From Acinetobacter sp. Ac_5812 (GTDB lineage Bacteria > Pseudomonadota > Gammaproteobacteria > Pseudomonadales > Moraxellaceae), in contig NZ_LXUK01000022.1 of assembly GCF_013072695.1 (NCBI RefSeq), forward strand, positions 431,084-495,083: 64,000 nt of DNA, given 5' to 3'. The stretch's first letter is position 1. The number at the start of each line of letters is the position of its first letter. Below, one piece after another: positions 9,818 to 17,422 of the stretch. The notes beneath the pieces are model-generated. The model was not told where the DNA came from, searched no databases, and saw nothing but the letters and a program-made list of their open reading frames with translations. The position numbers and the translations under genes are program-made.

Positions 9818-10490
9818 CTTCGATCTCTAAGACATAGCCCATACCCCGAATGTTCTTAATCAACTTGGGACTGAAATCCGTATCTATTTTATTTCTGAGT
9901 CTACGAATTGCCACTTCAACGACATTGGTATCACTATCAAAGTTAATATCCCAAACCAAAGCCGCGATCAGCGATTTTGGTAAAACTTCACCTTGTCGAC
10001 GCATAAACAGCTCAAGTAGAGAAAACTCTTTTGCAGTCAGGTCGATTCTTTGACCAGAACGCACCACACGGCGTTTGATCAGATCAAGATGCAAATCGGC
10101 GACAGAATAGAAAGTTTGTTCTTCTTTAATCTGGCCGCGTTTTAAAAGTGTTTTGATACGTGCCAATAATTCAGCAAATGCAAAGGGCTTGATCAGGAAA
10201 TCATCTGCACCCAATTCCAATCCTTTGACCCGATCTTCAATTTGATCTCTGGCCGTCAGAAATAAAACGGGCAGAAAAGTATTTACTTTACGAATCTCGG
10301 TTAAAATTTTCCAGCCATCCAACTTGGGTAGCATGACATCTAAAATAATAAGATCATATTGTTCTGTCACAGCATGATGCAGGCCTGAAATACCATCTTG
10401 ACTCCAATCTGTAACATAGCCTGCTTCAGTTAAACCTTTTTGGAGATAGTCTCCCGTTTTCTGTTCATCTTCAACGAGAAGTATTCGCAT
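9810..10490 (-). CDS. OmpR-family heavy-metal response regulator (CusR-like)
   Basis: 226 residues: receiver domain with the phosphorylation site D51 (LIILDVMLP) and conserved K in FLIKPF, then an OmpR-type winged helix (about 125-222). It belongs to the CusR/CopR/IrlR group and is co-transcribed with the kinase. A CusR-like box lies 63-80 bp upstream, so autoregulation is likely. Confidence 0.9.
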   Translation of the reverse strand: MRILLVEDEQKTGDYLQKGLTEAGYVTDWSQDGISGLHHAVTEQYDLIILDVMLPKLDGWKILTEIRKVNTFLPVLFLTARDQIEDRVKGLELGADDFLIKPFAFAELLARIKTLLKRGQIKEEQTFYSVADLHLDLIKRRVVRSGQRIDLTAKEFSLLELFMRRQGEVLPKSLIAALVWDINFDSDTNVVEVAIRRLRNKIDTDFSPKLIKNIRGMGYVLEIEDE

Positions 10491-10536
10491 TTTTCAATAT
10501 CGCCCCAAGTCTTGTTCTGTCATTTTAGCCTCAAAG

Positions 10537-10570
10537 ATTATGACTTTTTTATAAATGACAAAATTGTAAT
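10537..10570 (-). promoter_or_regulatory. CusR-like box and -10 element of the two-component operon
   Basis: The box AAATGACAAAATTGTAAT (10553-10570) closely matches the CusR consensus. On the minus strand it is followed 10 bp downstream by CATAAT (10537-10542), a good -10. The ACAAAATTGT core is shared with 8101-8110. Confidence 0.6.
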
Positions 10571-10611
10571 ATTGCGGTCAGCTTAATGACTTTATTGGTG
10601 CTGAGCTAATT

Positions 10612-11226
10612 TTAAGAAAGCCACTTCGAAATTTTTTGCTTTATCCAATAGTCCAGACTGAAATATCGACCACCACCCAATACGATCAGAGCCAATAACA
10701 TGATCATATAAGTAACAGCAAACTCGATTCCATTATTCAGAATCACAAAAGAGCCGCTGGAGGTCAGCCAATCATAATTGCCATAATTTTCTAACAGTTG
10801 TCGAGCTTGTTCTAATTTCTCCGCTGAGGCCAAGACTTGTGCATTCGCAAATGGAGCATTGGAATCAGCTATCGCTTGCCAGCCATTTGGCAGATGCACT
10901 GTGACAATGGCAACCAGCATGGTAACGATCAAGGGAATACTAATCAAACGGGTGAATAAACCGAGTGCTAACAGTACAGCACCTGCGATCTCGGTCGATG
11001 TTGCCAATGCCGCCATAAGAAAAGGAAAGGGTAAACCTAAACCCCAATCTGCATTGCCAAACCATTCGACTGTATCTTGGAAGTGCATTAGCTTATTTGT
11101 ACCTGCCATCCAAAAGATAGGAACTAAATAGCAACGCAGGGCGAGTGCTGCGATCCCATCACTATGTTTAAGTGCATTACAAAGCTTTTGATATTGCTGT
11201 GCGAGGGAATAAATAAATTTCTTCAT
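10612..11226 (-). CDS. DoxX-family membrane protein (bufferin/HvfD-type partner)
   Basis: A 204-residue DoxX protein with about four TM helices; an extra soluble segment (about 115-150) sits between helices. DoxX proteins commonly accompany DUF692/DUF2063 genes and Cys-rich precursor peptides. Here it is divergent from exactly that operon, and both sides have matching ECF-type promoters, so it is probably part of the same system. Its biochemical role there is not established. Confidence 0.82.
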   Translation of the reverse strand: MKKFIYSLAQQYQKLCNALKHSDGIAALALRCYLVPIFWMAGTNKLMHFQDTVEWFGNADWGLGLPFPFLMAALATSTEIAGAVLLALGLFTRLISIPLIVTMLVAIVTVHLPNGWQAIADSNAPFANAQVLASAEKLEQARQLLENYGNYDWLTSSGSFVILNNGIEFAVTYMIMLLALIVLGGGRYFSLDYWIKQKISKWLS

Positions 11227-11260
11227 GATAATTTCACACCGAATACGTTTGAATAATAAT

Positions 11261-11288
11261 TAGTCGGGTGAGTGTTGAGTTTCTTACA
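11261..11288 (-). promoter_or_regulatory. ECF-sigma-type promoter for the DoxX gene
   Basis: On the minus strand TGTAAG (11283-11288), a 16-bp spacer, and CGACTA (11261-11266). It mirrors the promoter of the divergent operon (TGTAAT-N16-CGTCTA), which suggests recognition by the ECF sigma factor encoded at 13337. Confidence 0.55.
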
Positions 11289-11309
11289 TAAAATTTTTTT
11301 TATTTGCAC

Positions 11310-11337
11310 TGTAATAAATCGAGATTTAGTCCGTCTA
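11310..11337 (+). promoter_or_regulatory. ECF-sigma-type promoter for the Cys-repeat peptide operon
   Basis: TGTAAT (11310-11315), a 16-bp spacer, CGTCTA (11332-11337), 52 bp before the bufA start. CGTC-type -10 elements are characteristic of ECF sigma factors. The sigma gene is in this operon, so autoregulation is likely. Confidence 0.6.
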
Positions 11338-11389
11338 ACTTTATGTACCTATGTACAAACCGAGCAATAACCTTAAAAGGAATAGAAAA

Positions 11390-11698
11390 ATGAACAAACT
11401 TAACTCAATGACCTCTGTCGCTGCTTTGTTAGCACTTTCAATGGTTGGTGCAACACAAGTGGCTGTCGCAGCAACCACGACAACAACAGAGGCACATGCA
11501 AGCAAAGCCGCTGATGGAAAATGTGGTGAAGCCAAGTGTGGTGCAAATAAAGCGAAACAGCAGCAAAAATCGGCTGAAGCGAAATGTGGCGCAGCAAAAA
11601 AAGCAGCGGATGCCAAGTGTGGTGCAAGCAAGAAAGCTGCGGATGCAAAATGCGGCGCTGACAAAAAAATGGCTGATGGCAAGTGTGGTGCTAAATAA
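11390..11698 (+). CDS. bufA: Bufferin/HvfA-like Cys-repeat precursor peptide
   Basis: A 102-residue exported peptide precursor: signal peptide about 1-27 (VAVA/A cleavage), a Thr/Ala linker, then a Lys/Ala-rich mature region with six (D/E)(G/A)KCG motifs and no other Cys. Repeats of (E)GKCG are the substrate of DUF692 (MNIO) enzymes in HvfA-type peptides, where Cys is converted to oxazolone-thioamide and binds copper; that modification is inferred here from the adjacent DUF692 and DUF2063 genes. The ATG at 11390 has AAAAGG upstream, and an ECF promoter precedes it. Confidence 0.85.
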   Translation: MNKLNSMTSVAALLALSMVGATQVAVAATTTTTEAHASKAADGKCGEAKCGANKAKQQQKSAEAKCGAAKKAADAKCGASKKAADAKCGADKKMADGKCGAK

Positions 11699-11713
11699 TC
11701 AATTAAGTCTTGG

Positions 11714-11746
11714 ATGATGTCGGTCTAAATCTTAGATCGGCATCAT
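11714..11746. terminator. Attenuator-like hairpin between bufA and bufB
   Basis: A 14-bp stem with two G-U pairs (11714-11727 with 11733-11746) and a 5-base loop, not followed by a strong U-tract. It may stabilise the upstream bufA message or reduce read-through, giving more precursor than enzyme. Confidence 0.5.
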
Positions 11747-11767
11747 TTCGATGACAGGAGCATAAAC

Positions 11768-12631
11768 ATGTTCGAATTGACTGGTATCGGACTGGGTTTA
11801 AGGCGTGAGTTTATCGATACTTTCTTAAGTGCTGATACACATCCAGATTTTATTGAAGTTGCGCCTGAAAACTGGATGGGTCTTGGTGGTCGGCATGCCA
11901 AGTTATTGGCTCAATGTGTTGAGAAAGCACCATTGATTTGTCATGGCTTATCATTATCGATTGGAGGACCGCATCCACTGAATCTCGAATTTATCCAACA
12001 CGTTAAAAGTTTCATGCAACGTTATGAGGTTGCGATTTATTCTGAACATTTAAGTTATACCCACGATGGTGGCTATCTATATGATTTATTACCCATTCCA
12101 ATGACCAAAGCGGCAGTGAAATATGTAGCTGAACGAATTTTACGTGTTCAAGATATTTTGGGGCAGAAACTGGTGATTGAAAATGTTTCGACTTATTTGA
12201 TGCCCAATGCAGAGATGAGTGAAGCTGAGTTTGTGCGTGAGGTAATTGAACAGGCAGACTGTGAATTGCTGCTTGATGTCAATAATGTCTATGTGAATAG
12301 CATCAATCATGACAGCGATGCCTATGCTTTTATTCAATCGATGCCGAAAGAGCGAATTCGTTACTTGCATATCGCAGGCCATGAACAAGTTGAACCAAAC
12401 CTATTGATTGATACTCATGGAGCTGCAATCAATGATCCTGTTTGGGAGCTTTTACAATACACTTATCAAATTTGTGGTGTTAAACCTACCTTATTAGAAC
12501 GTGACTTTAATATCCCGTCATGGCAGCAGCTACAAGATGAGTTGAACAGAATCAAAATCATGCAACAACAGGAGAGTCGTGATGGAAGCAAAGCCAGTGT
12601 CCTTTCACAGCATGCAACGGCAGTTTTGTGA
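11768..12631 (+). CDS. bufB: DUF692 multinuclear non-haem iron oxidase (MNIO), bufferin-modifying enzyme
   Basis: 287-residue TIM-barrel enzyme of the DUF692/MbnB family. Conserved metal-binding segments are visible in order: CHGLSLSIGG, SEHLSY, ENVSTY, LLDVNN, HIAGHE, DTHG and ERDFNIP. The family uses two or three irons to oxidise Cys in a precursor peptide; the substrate here is presumably the six KCG motifs of the preceding gene. The start ATG 11768 follows GACAGGAG. The 3' end overlaps the DUF2063 gene by about 50 bp. Confidence 0.9.
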   Translation: MFELTGIGLGLRREFIDTFLSADTHPDFIEVAPENWMGLGGRHAKLLAQCVEKAPLICHGLSLSIGGPHPLNLEFIQHVKSFMQRYEVAIYSEHLSYTHDGGYLYDLLPIPMTKAAVKYVAERILRVQDILGQKLVIENVSTYLMPNAEMSEAEFVREVIEQADCELLLDVNNVYVNSINHDSDAYAFIQSMPKERIRYLHIAGHEQVEPNLLIDTHGAAINDPVWELLQYTYQICGVKPTLLERDFNIPSWQQLQDELNRIKIMQQQESRDGSKASVLSQHATAVL

Positions 12632-13340
12632 TTGGGTTCGTGATCCTGAATTAGAGTTGCCGCAGAACTTTGCTATCGACCGAATGCAGATTTATCGAGA
12701 TTTACTGTTTAATAATGTCTGCTCATTTATAAATCTGGTGTTTCCAATCGCACGTTCCATGTTGCCTGAGCTGCAATGGCAGCAATTATTGGTAGAGTTT
12801 TTTCAGAAATCTCAGTGTCAATCGCCTTTTTACAATGATATTTCTTTGCAATTTCGCTCATACCTGAATGAGCAACAGCATCCAGTATTAAAGGAATATC
12901 CTTGGTTAGCCGAATTATTGCAGTATGAGTGGTTAGAATTATATTTAGACACGGTCGAGATTGAATCTCCAGTTTTGGCTCAAGACCAAGACTGGCAATT
13001 CACCACGCAAGTATGGGTCTTGGCATATCAATATCCTGTCTATCATTGGACAATTACAATGACACCAGCTTTAGTAGAAACGATGCCAACTGCGATTATG
13101 GTGTGGCGCGATGCTCTTGATCAGGTATGTGTTGAAGCTTTGTCACCTTTATTCGCTGTATTGATCGAACAACTGAGTCAAAATGGATTGGTACAACAAG
13201 ATTTGCATGATCTCATCCAATCCTTTCTTCCAGATCTATCTGAGCAAGAGATTCAAATACAAATCTGTGCGTTAAAAGGATTATTAACTCGGTTAAGATT
13301 AATTTATGTTCCCCACAATAATGATGAGATACAGGGATGA
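12582..13340 (+). CDS. bufC: DUF2063/HvfC-type partner protein of the MNIO enzyme
   Basis: About 252 residues. The N-terminal part (about 10-95) has the DUF2063 pattern (Q..F..W.RDP, then IYR.L.FNNV..F..L.FP). Partners of this kind recognise the leader peptide and deliver it to the DUF692 enzyme. ATG 12582, with GGAGAG 5 bases upstream, is preferred over GTG 12579. It overlaps bufB upstream and the sigma gene downstream (ATGA), so translation is coupled. Confidence 0.85.
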   Translation: MEAKPVSFHSMQRQFCDWVRDPELELPQNFAIDRMQIYRDLLFNNVCSFINLVFPIARSMLPELQWQQLLVEFFQKSQCQSPFYNDISLQFRSYLNEQQHPVLKEYPWLAELLQYEWLELYLDTVEIESPVLAQDQDWQFTTQVWVLAYQYPVYHWTITMTPALVETMPTAIMVWRDALDQVCVEALSPLFAVLIEQLSQNGLVQQDLHDLIQSFLPDLSEQEIQIQICALKGLLTRLRLIYVPHNNDEIQG

Positions 13341-13957
13341 ATTCAGCTTCAGCACATAATCATGAAGATTTTTTAGATCAGTTGCATAATCCCGCTTTTT
13401 TACAGGATTTAAGACAGCAGATGATTAAATTTGCCGTCTTACAACTTGCTTCATTGCCTCAGGCAGAAGATGTGGTGCAAGAAGCACTGACCAGTGCATT
13501 TCAACATTTAGACTCTTTTACAGGGCGAGCTGCGTTTAAAACCTGGGTGTTTGCAATTTTAAAAAATAAGATTATTGATTTGATCCGACAAAAATCCCGT
13601 TTAGTGAGTATGAGTGAACTTTTTAAAGATGAAGAGAGTGAACTCAGTATCGACGCTTTATTTGATGCTTCAGGACATTGGCACAAATATGAAGCACCAC
13701 AAGCGTGGCTAAGCCCAGAAGAAATGATGGAACAACAAGATTTCTGGATTATTTTTGATGCGTGCTTGAATCACTTACCCGCGAAATACGCTCAGGTGTT
13801 CATGCTACGAGAGATGATTGAGCTGAGTTCCAATGAAATTTGTGAAAAGCTTGAGCTCACCGTCTCAAATTTTAATGTACTGATGTATCGAAGTCGGACG
13901 CGTCTGCGCGAATGTTTGGAAAATAAGTGGTTATTGAAGGAGGATTGCTCATGTTAA
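13337..13957 (+). CDS. ECF RNA polymerase sigma factor of the bufferin operon
   Basis: 206 residues with sigma region 2 (about 30-95; QAEDVVQEALTSAF and TWVFAILKNKIIDLIRQ) and region 4 (about 140-195; LPAKYAQVFMLREM and an HTH). The start overlaps bufC by 4 bp (ATGA) and the gene overlaps its putative anti-sigma factor. Sigma factors in this setting often respond to copper or oxidants. Matching promoters upstream of bufA and doxX are its likely targets. Confidence 0.88.
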   Translation: MNSASAHNHEDFLDQLHNPAFLQDLRQQMIKFAVLQLASLPQAEDVVQEALTSAFQHLDSFTGRAAFKTWVFAILKNKIIDLIRQKSRLVSMSELFKDEESELSIDALFDASGHWHKYEAPQAWLSPEEMMEQQDFWIIFDACLNHLPAKYAQVFMLREMIELSSNEICEKLELTVSNFNVLMYRSRTRLRECLENKWLLKEDCSC

Positions 13958-14130
13958 CCTGTCGCCAAGTCACCCAACTATTATCCGAGAAGCAGGACAG
14001 AACACTCTTATTACGAGAGCAGAGCAATCTACAACTGCATTTATTGGCTTGCCGTTCATGCCGTCGTTATGGAAAGCAGATTAGGACTTTATCTCAACTT
14101 TCAAAAGAATTTAAAACATTTGATCGTTGA
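13951..14130 (+). CDS. Small zinc-finger anti-sigma factor
   Basis: A 59-residue cytoplasmic protein with an early Cys and an HxxxCxxC motif (H-LLA-C-RS-C), the zf-HC2 signature of ZAS anti-sigma factors. It has no TM segment and so would be a soluble, redox- or metal-sensitive regulator. ATG 13951, 8 bases after GGAGG-like GAAGGAGG, overlaps the sigma stop by 7 bp; an upstream in-frame GTG (13927) is less likely. Confidence 0.72.
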   Translation: MLTCRQVTQLLSEKQDRTLLLREQSNLQLHLLACRSCRRYGKQIRTLSQLSKEFKTFDR

Positions 14131-14263
14131 TTTATTTCATATGGCATCTTTAGTTTGCTCTTGATGTTTATGGATACATTATCTTGTATTGAAGAAAATT
14201 AATTTCAATATAAACCTATGTTTTTTAATAATTTTGAATTAATATTAACAATTATAAATCAGG

Positions 14264-14285
14264 CTTCACATAAACTTCATATCGA
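14264..14285 (+). promoter_or_regulatory. Phased CTTCA direct repeat before the lipid-modification operon
   Basis: CTTCA occurs at 14264 and 14275, an 11-bp period typical of OmpR-family half-sites, about 50-70 bp upstream of the desaturase start. It is a candidate site for the OmpR-type regulator at 21822. Two short repeats alone are weak evidence. Confidence 0.3.
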
Positions 14286-14332
14286 ATTTCCTAAAATGAT
14301 AATTATAAAAAAGAGGTAGTCAGGAAGAATCA

Positions 14333-15322
14333 ATGTTTAAATTTTTTCTGGGATGGATAGATAGTTGGTCAAATACAAATACGCCTGGATCAAATCCAAT
14401 TGATGGCCCTAAAAGCATTAAAGATACTCAAGTCCAATGGTTGAGAATTATACCGTTTATTTTATTACATATCGCTTGTTTAGCTGTATTCTGGGTAGGC
14501 GTTTCATGGTTTGCAATTATTTTTATGATCATATTTTATGTGATCAGAATGTTTGCAATTACCGCCTTTTTCCATCGTTATTTATCCCATAAAACATTTC
14601 AAACTTCACGGCCAGTACAATTTGTTTTTCTGCTTGTAGGAACAATGAGTGCACAACGTGGCCCGCTCTGGTGGGCTGCGCATCATCGGTATCACCATCA
14701 TTTTACCGATACAGAACAAGACCCTCATTCATCTACCCATGGTTTTTGGTACAGCCATATTGGGTGGTTTTTGAATGAACAAAATTTCTCGACGCGTAAA
14801 CATGTCATCAAAGACTGGCTAAAATTTCCTGAAATCATCTGGTTAGATCGCTTTAGTTTACCCATTGTTCTAATGACCGCTTTTGCTGTCTATGCATTGG
14901 GTGAGTGGCTCGCTGCTACTCATCCGAATTTAGGCACTTCGGGGCTGCAACTATTGGTGTGGGGCTTTGTTGTTTCGACCGTGTTGTTGATTCATGCGAC
15001 TTTATGTATTAACTCGCTGGCCCATTTATACGGAAGCAGAGATTTCGATACCACGGATAATAGTCGTAATAATCTTCTTCTCTCAATTATAACGTTAGGT
15101 GAGGGATGGCATAACAATCATCATTATTATGCAGGTAGTACGCGTCAAGGTTTTTTCTGGTGGCAAATTGATATCACTTATTATGTTTTAAAAGCAATGT
15201 CTTGGCTGGGGTTAATCTGGGGAATAAAACCTGTGCCACAACGTATTTATGCTGCTTATAACAGCCAAAAACAAAATCTGAAAATGAACCCAATCAAAAC
15301 TCAAACGAAGGAGTCTTCATGA
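14333..15322 (+). CDS. Membrane fatty-acid desaturase (acyl-CoA delta-9 type)
   Basis: 329 residues, with TM helices at about 40-75 and 175-225 and the three His boxes of di-iron desaturases: HRYLSH (81-86), HHRYHHH (117-123) and GEGWHNNHH (256-264). It introduces a C=C bond into acyl chains. Start ATG 14333 is preceded by CAGGAAG. Its stop overlaps the flavin oxidase start (ATGA). As first gene of this operon it probably supplies the unsaturated chains modified by the methyltransferases. Confidence 0.88.
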   Translation: MFKFFLGWIDSWSNTNTPGSNPIDGPKSIKDTQVQWLRIIPFILLHIACLAVFWVGVSWFAIIFMIIFYVIRMFAITAFFHRYLSHKTFQTSRPVQFVFLLVGTMSAQRGPLWWAAHHRYHHHFTDTEQDPHSSTHGFWYSHIGWFLNEQNFSTRKHVIKDWLKFPEIIWLDRFSLPIVLMTAFAVYALGEWLAATHPNLGTSGLQLLVWGFVVSTVLLIHATLCINSLAHLYGSRDFDTTDNSRNNLLLSIITLGEGWHNNHHYYAGSTRQGFFWWQIDITYYVLKAMSWLGLIWGIKPVPQRIYAAYNSQKQNLKMNPIKTQTKESS

Positions 15323-16596
15323 AAATTGCAATTGTTGGCTCTGGTATTTCTGGAATGTATGCTGCTTGGAAACTTTCAAAAAAGCATCATGTCACTATTT
15401 TTGAAAAAGAGAATTATTTTGGTGGGCATACCGATACCCATGAGTTTAGTATTGATCAAAAGAATGTAACCATAGACAGTGGTTTTATTGTCTTCAATGC
15501 GTATAACTATCCACTTTTTAGCGCCATGATTGCTGAATTAGGTGTACAAGCGCAAAGCAGTGACATGAGTTTTTCAGTGAATAACCAAGTGACAGGACTG
15601 CAATATAATCCTTCAAAGAAATGGTCATTATTGGTTAGACCACAAAACTTTTTAAATAAAAACTTTCGTGTGATGCTGTCGGATTTACTTCGCTTTTATA
15701 AAGAAAATAAAGATGTTTCTGTTGAAGAAAGTCATCCTGAATTGACCATTGATGAGTATTTAAATCATCATGGATATTCTCAGGTGTTTAGAGATGAACA
15801 TCTGTATCCAATGTGCGGGGCGCTTTGGTCAAGCCCTGTCGATCAAGTGGGCAATATTCCCTACAAGTTCGTGGTAAGTTTTTTTCAGCATCACCGTATG
15901 CTGCAATTAAAAGATCGACCACAGTGGCAAACTGTTAAAGGTGGCTCAATATCCTACATCTACGCGATTCAACATCATTGCCCAACGATTACTTGGAAAA
16001 AAAATCAAGTAAAGCAAGTGATACGCAGCGAAGATCATATTTCTATTGTGACAGCACATGGGCAAGAGCAATTTGACTGGGTCATTTTTGCAAGTCATGC
16101 CGACGACACTTTAAAACTATTAGATGAGCCTTCAAACATAGAGCGTGAAGTCTTAGGCAGTTTTGATTACCAAGATAATCGTATGGTGGTACACCATGAT
16201 ACATCGATTATGCCGAAATCTAGATCACAGTGGGCAAGCTGGCATGTTCATGTGACTCCGCAAGCTCAAAATGAACAATCGACATTGACTGACAATGTTC
16301 ACTTTGGATTTACCTACTGGATGAACAGTTTGCAAAATTTGAACTGTAAAACACAGGTTTTTTCTACACTTAATCCCAATACACCGATCGCCAAAGATAA
16401 GATTTATATTGAAAGACATTATCGTCATCCCGTATTTAATAAAACTGCACTTGAGGCTCAATCCCGTTGGCATGAATTAAATGGCCAAAATCGTAGTTCA
16501 TTTTGTGGTGCGTATTGGGGGTGGGGATTTCATGAAGATGGGGCAAGAAGTGCTGAACGTGTTGTAGAACATTTAATGACTATGGCTGATGAATAG
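15319..16596 (+). CDS. FAD-dependent amine-oxidase-like oxidoreductase of the lipid operon
   Basis: 425 residues with an N-terminal FAD-binding motif (IVGSGISGMYAAW, residues 5-17) and the FGGHTDTHEF segment, typical of the NAD(P)-binding/flavin amine oxidase group found beside DUF1365 and CFA synthase genes. A desaturase, isomerase or oxidase action on an acyl lipid is more likely than amine oxidation. It overlaps the desaturase gene by 4 bp. The exact reaction is unknown. Confidence 0.82.
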   Translation: MKIAIVGSGISGMYAAWKLSKKHHVTIFEKENYFGGHTDTHEFSIDQKNVTIDSGFIVFNAYNYPLFSAMIAELGVQAQSSDMSFSVNNQVTGLQYNPSKKWSLLVRPQNFLNKNFRVMLSDLLRFYKENKDVSVEESHPELTIDEYLNHHGYSQVFRDEHLYPMCGALWSSPVDQVGNIPYKFVVSFFQHHRMLQLKDRPQWQTVKGGSISYIYAIQHHCPTITWKKNQVKQVIRSEDHISIVTAHGQEQFDWVIFASHADDTLKLLDEPSNIEREVLGSFDYQDNRMVVHHDTSIMPKSRSQWASWHVHVTPQAQNEQSTLTDNVHFGFTYWMNSLQNLNCKTQVFSTLNPNTPIAKDKIYIERHYRHPVFNKTALEAQSRWHELNGQNRSSFCGAYWGWGFHEDGARSAERVVEHLMTMADE

Positions 16597-16606
16597 GGGG
16601 CTGAGT

Positions 16607-17422
16607 ATGTTAGAAACTCCACTTGCTATCGCGAAAGCTAAAATTAGACATCGCCGATTTAGCCCTAAGGCACATCAATTTGAAGCCACATTAAGCTATT
16701 TATATTTTGATCCTGATCAGATAACGAAGAAACTCAGTGATTCATGGTTATGTTCAACAGCACACTGGAATCTTCTAAAGGTAGATGAAAATGATTTTTT
16801 GCAGGGTTATACAGGGAATTTAAGACAAAGAATAAAGAAAATCTTATTGCAGCAAGTGGATGCAGTCTTGCCGATACAAGCAGAAATTCGTGTATTGGCT
16901 TTACCACGAATGCTTGGTTTCAGTTTTAATTCGGTTGTTTTTTATTTTATTTTTAATAGTCAAAAACAGCTTATTTTTATCTTATCTGAGATCACCAATA
17001 CGCCATGGAAAGAACGCAAAGTTTATGTGCATGATTGTCGTGATAAGTTAGAACACTATTCTGAGTATCATGGTGCAGCGTTTGAATTTCAAAAAAGTTT
17101 TCATGTTTCTCCATTTATGCCAATGCATATTCAGTACAAATGGCGCTTTAACTTTTCTGATGCTCAAAACGTCATTCATATGCAGCTTTATCAAACACAA
17201 AAATTAATTTTTGATGCAACGATGCTTTTCGAATTAGAAAATATCACAGTTCCTTCACAGCTCAATCGTTATGCTGTTCGTTATGTTTTTGAACCTTTCA
17301 AAATGCTCGCTTCGATTTATTTACAAGCATTTTATTTATGGCGAAAGAAAGTTCCATTTTATCGGCACCCTAAAAAAGATAAGGATTTAAAACAAGATGA
17401 TCAAAACGCTTATTTTCGGTGA
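16607..17422 (+). CDS. DUF1365 family protein
   Basis: About 271 residues. DUF1365 features are clear: an early RHRRFSP-like segment, then FGFSFNSVVFYF-like and a V-SPFMPM motif. The family is almost always found between the flavin oxidoreductase and the CFA-synthase-like gene, as here; its biochemical role is unknown to me. ATG 16607 with AGGGGG about 7 bases upstream is preferred over ATG 16589, which overlaps the previous gene. Its end overlaps the methyltransferase start by 26 bp. Confidence 0.82.
   Translation: MLETPLAIAKAKIRHRRFSPKAHQFEATLSYLYFDPDQITKKLSDSWLCSTAHWNLLKVDENDFLQGYTGNLRQRIKKILLQQVDAVLPIQAEIRVLALPRMLGFSFNSVVFYFIFNSQKQLIFILSEITNTPWKERKVYVHDCRDKLEHYSEYHGAAFEFQKSFHVSPFMPMHIQYKWRFNFSDAQNVIHMQLYQTQKLIFDATMLFELENITVPSQLNRYAVRYVFEPFKMLASIYLQAFYLWRKKVPFYRHPKKDKDLKQDDQNAYFR

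Noticed and set aside
11341..11682. Open frames antisense and in other frames to the Cys-repeat peptide gene
   Set aside because: The repetitive Lys/Ala/Cys codons keep other frames open; none has a ribosome binding site or sensible composition, while the peptide gene has promoter, signal peptide and operon partners.
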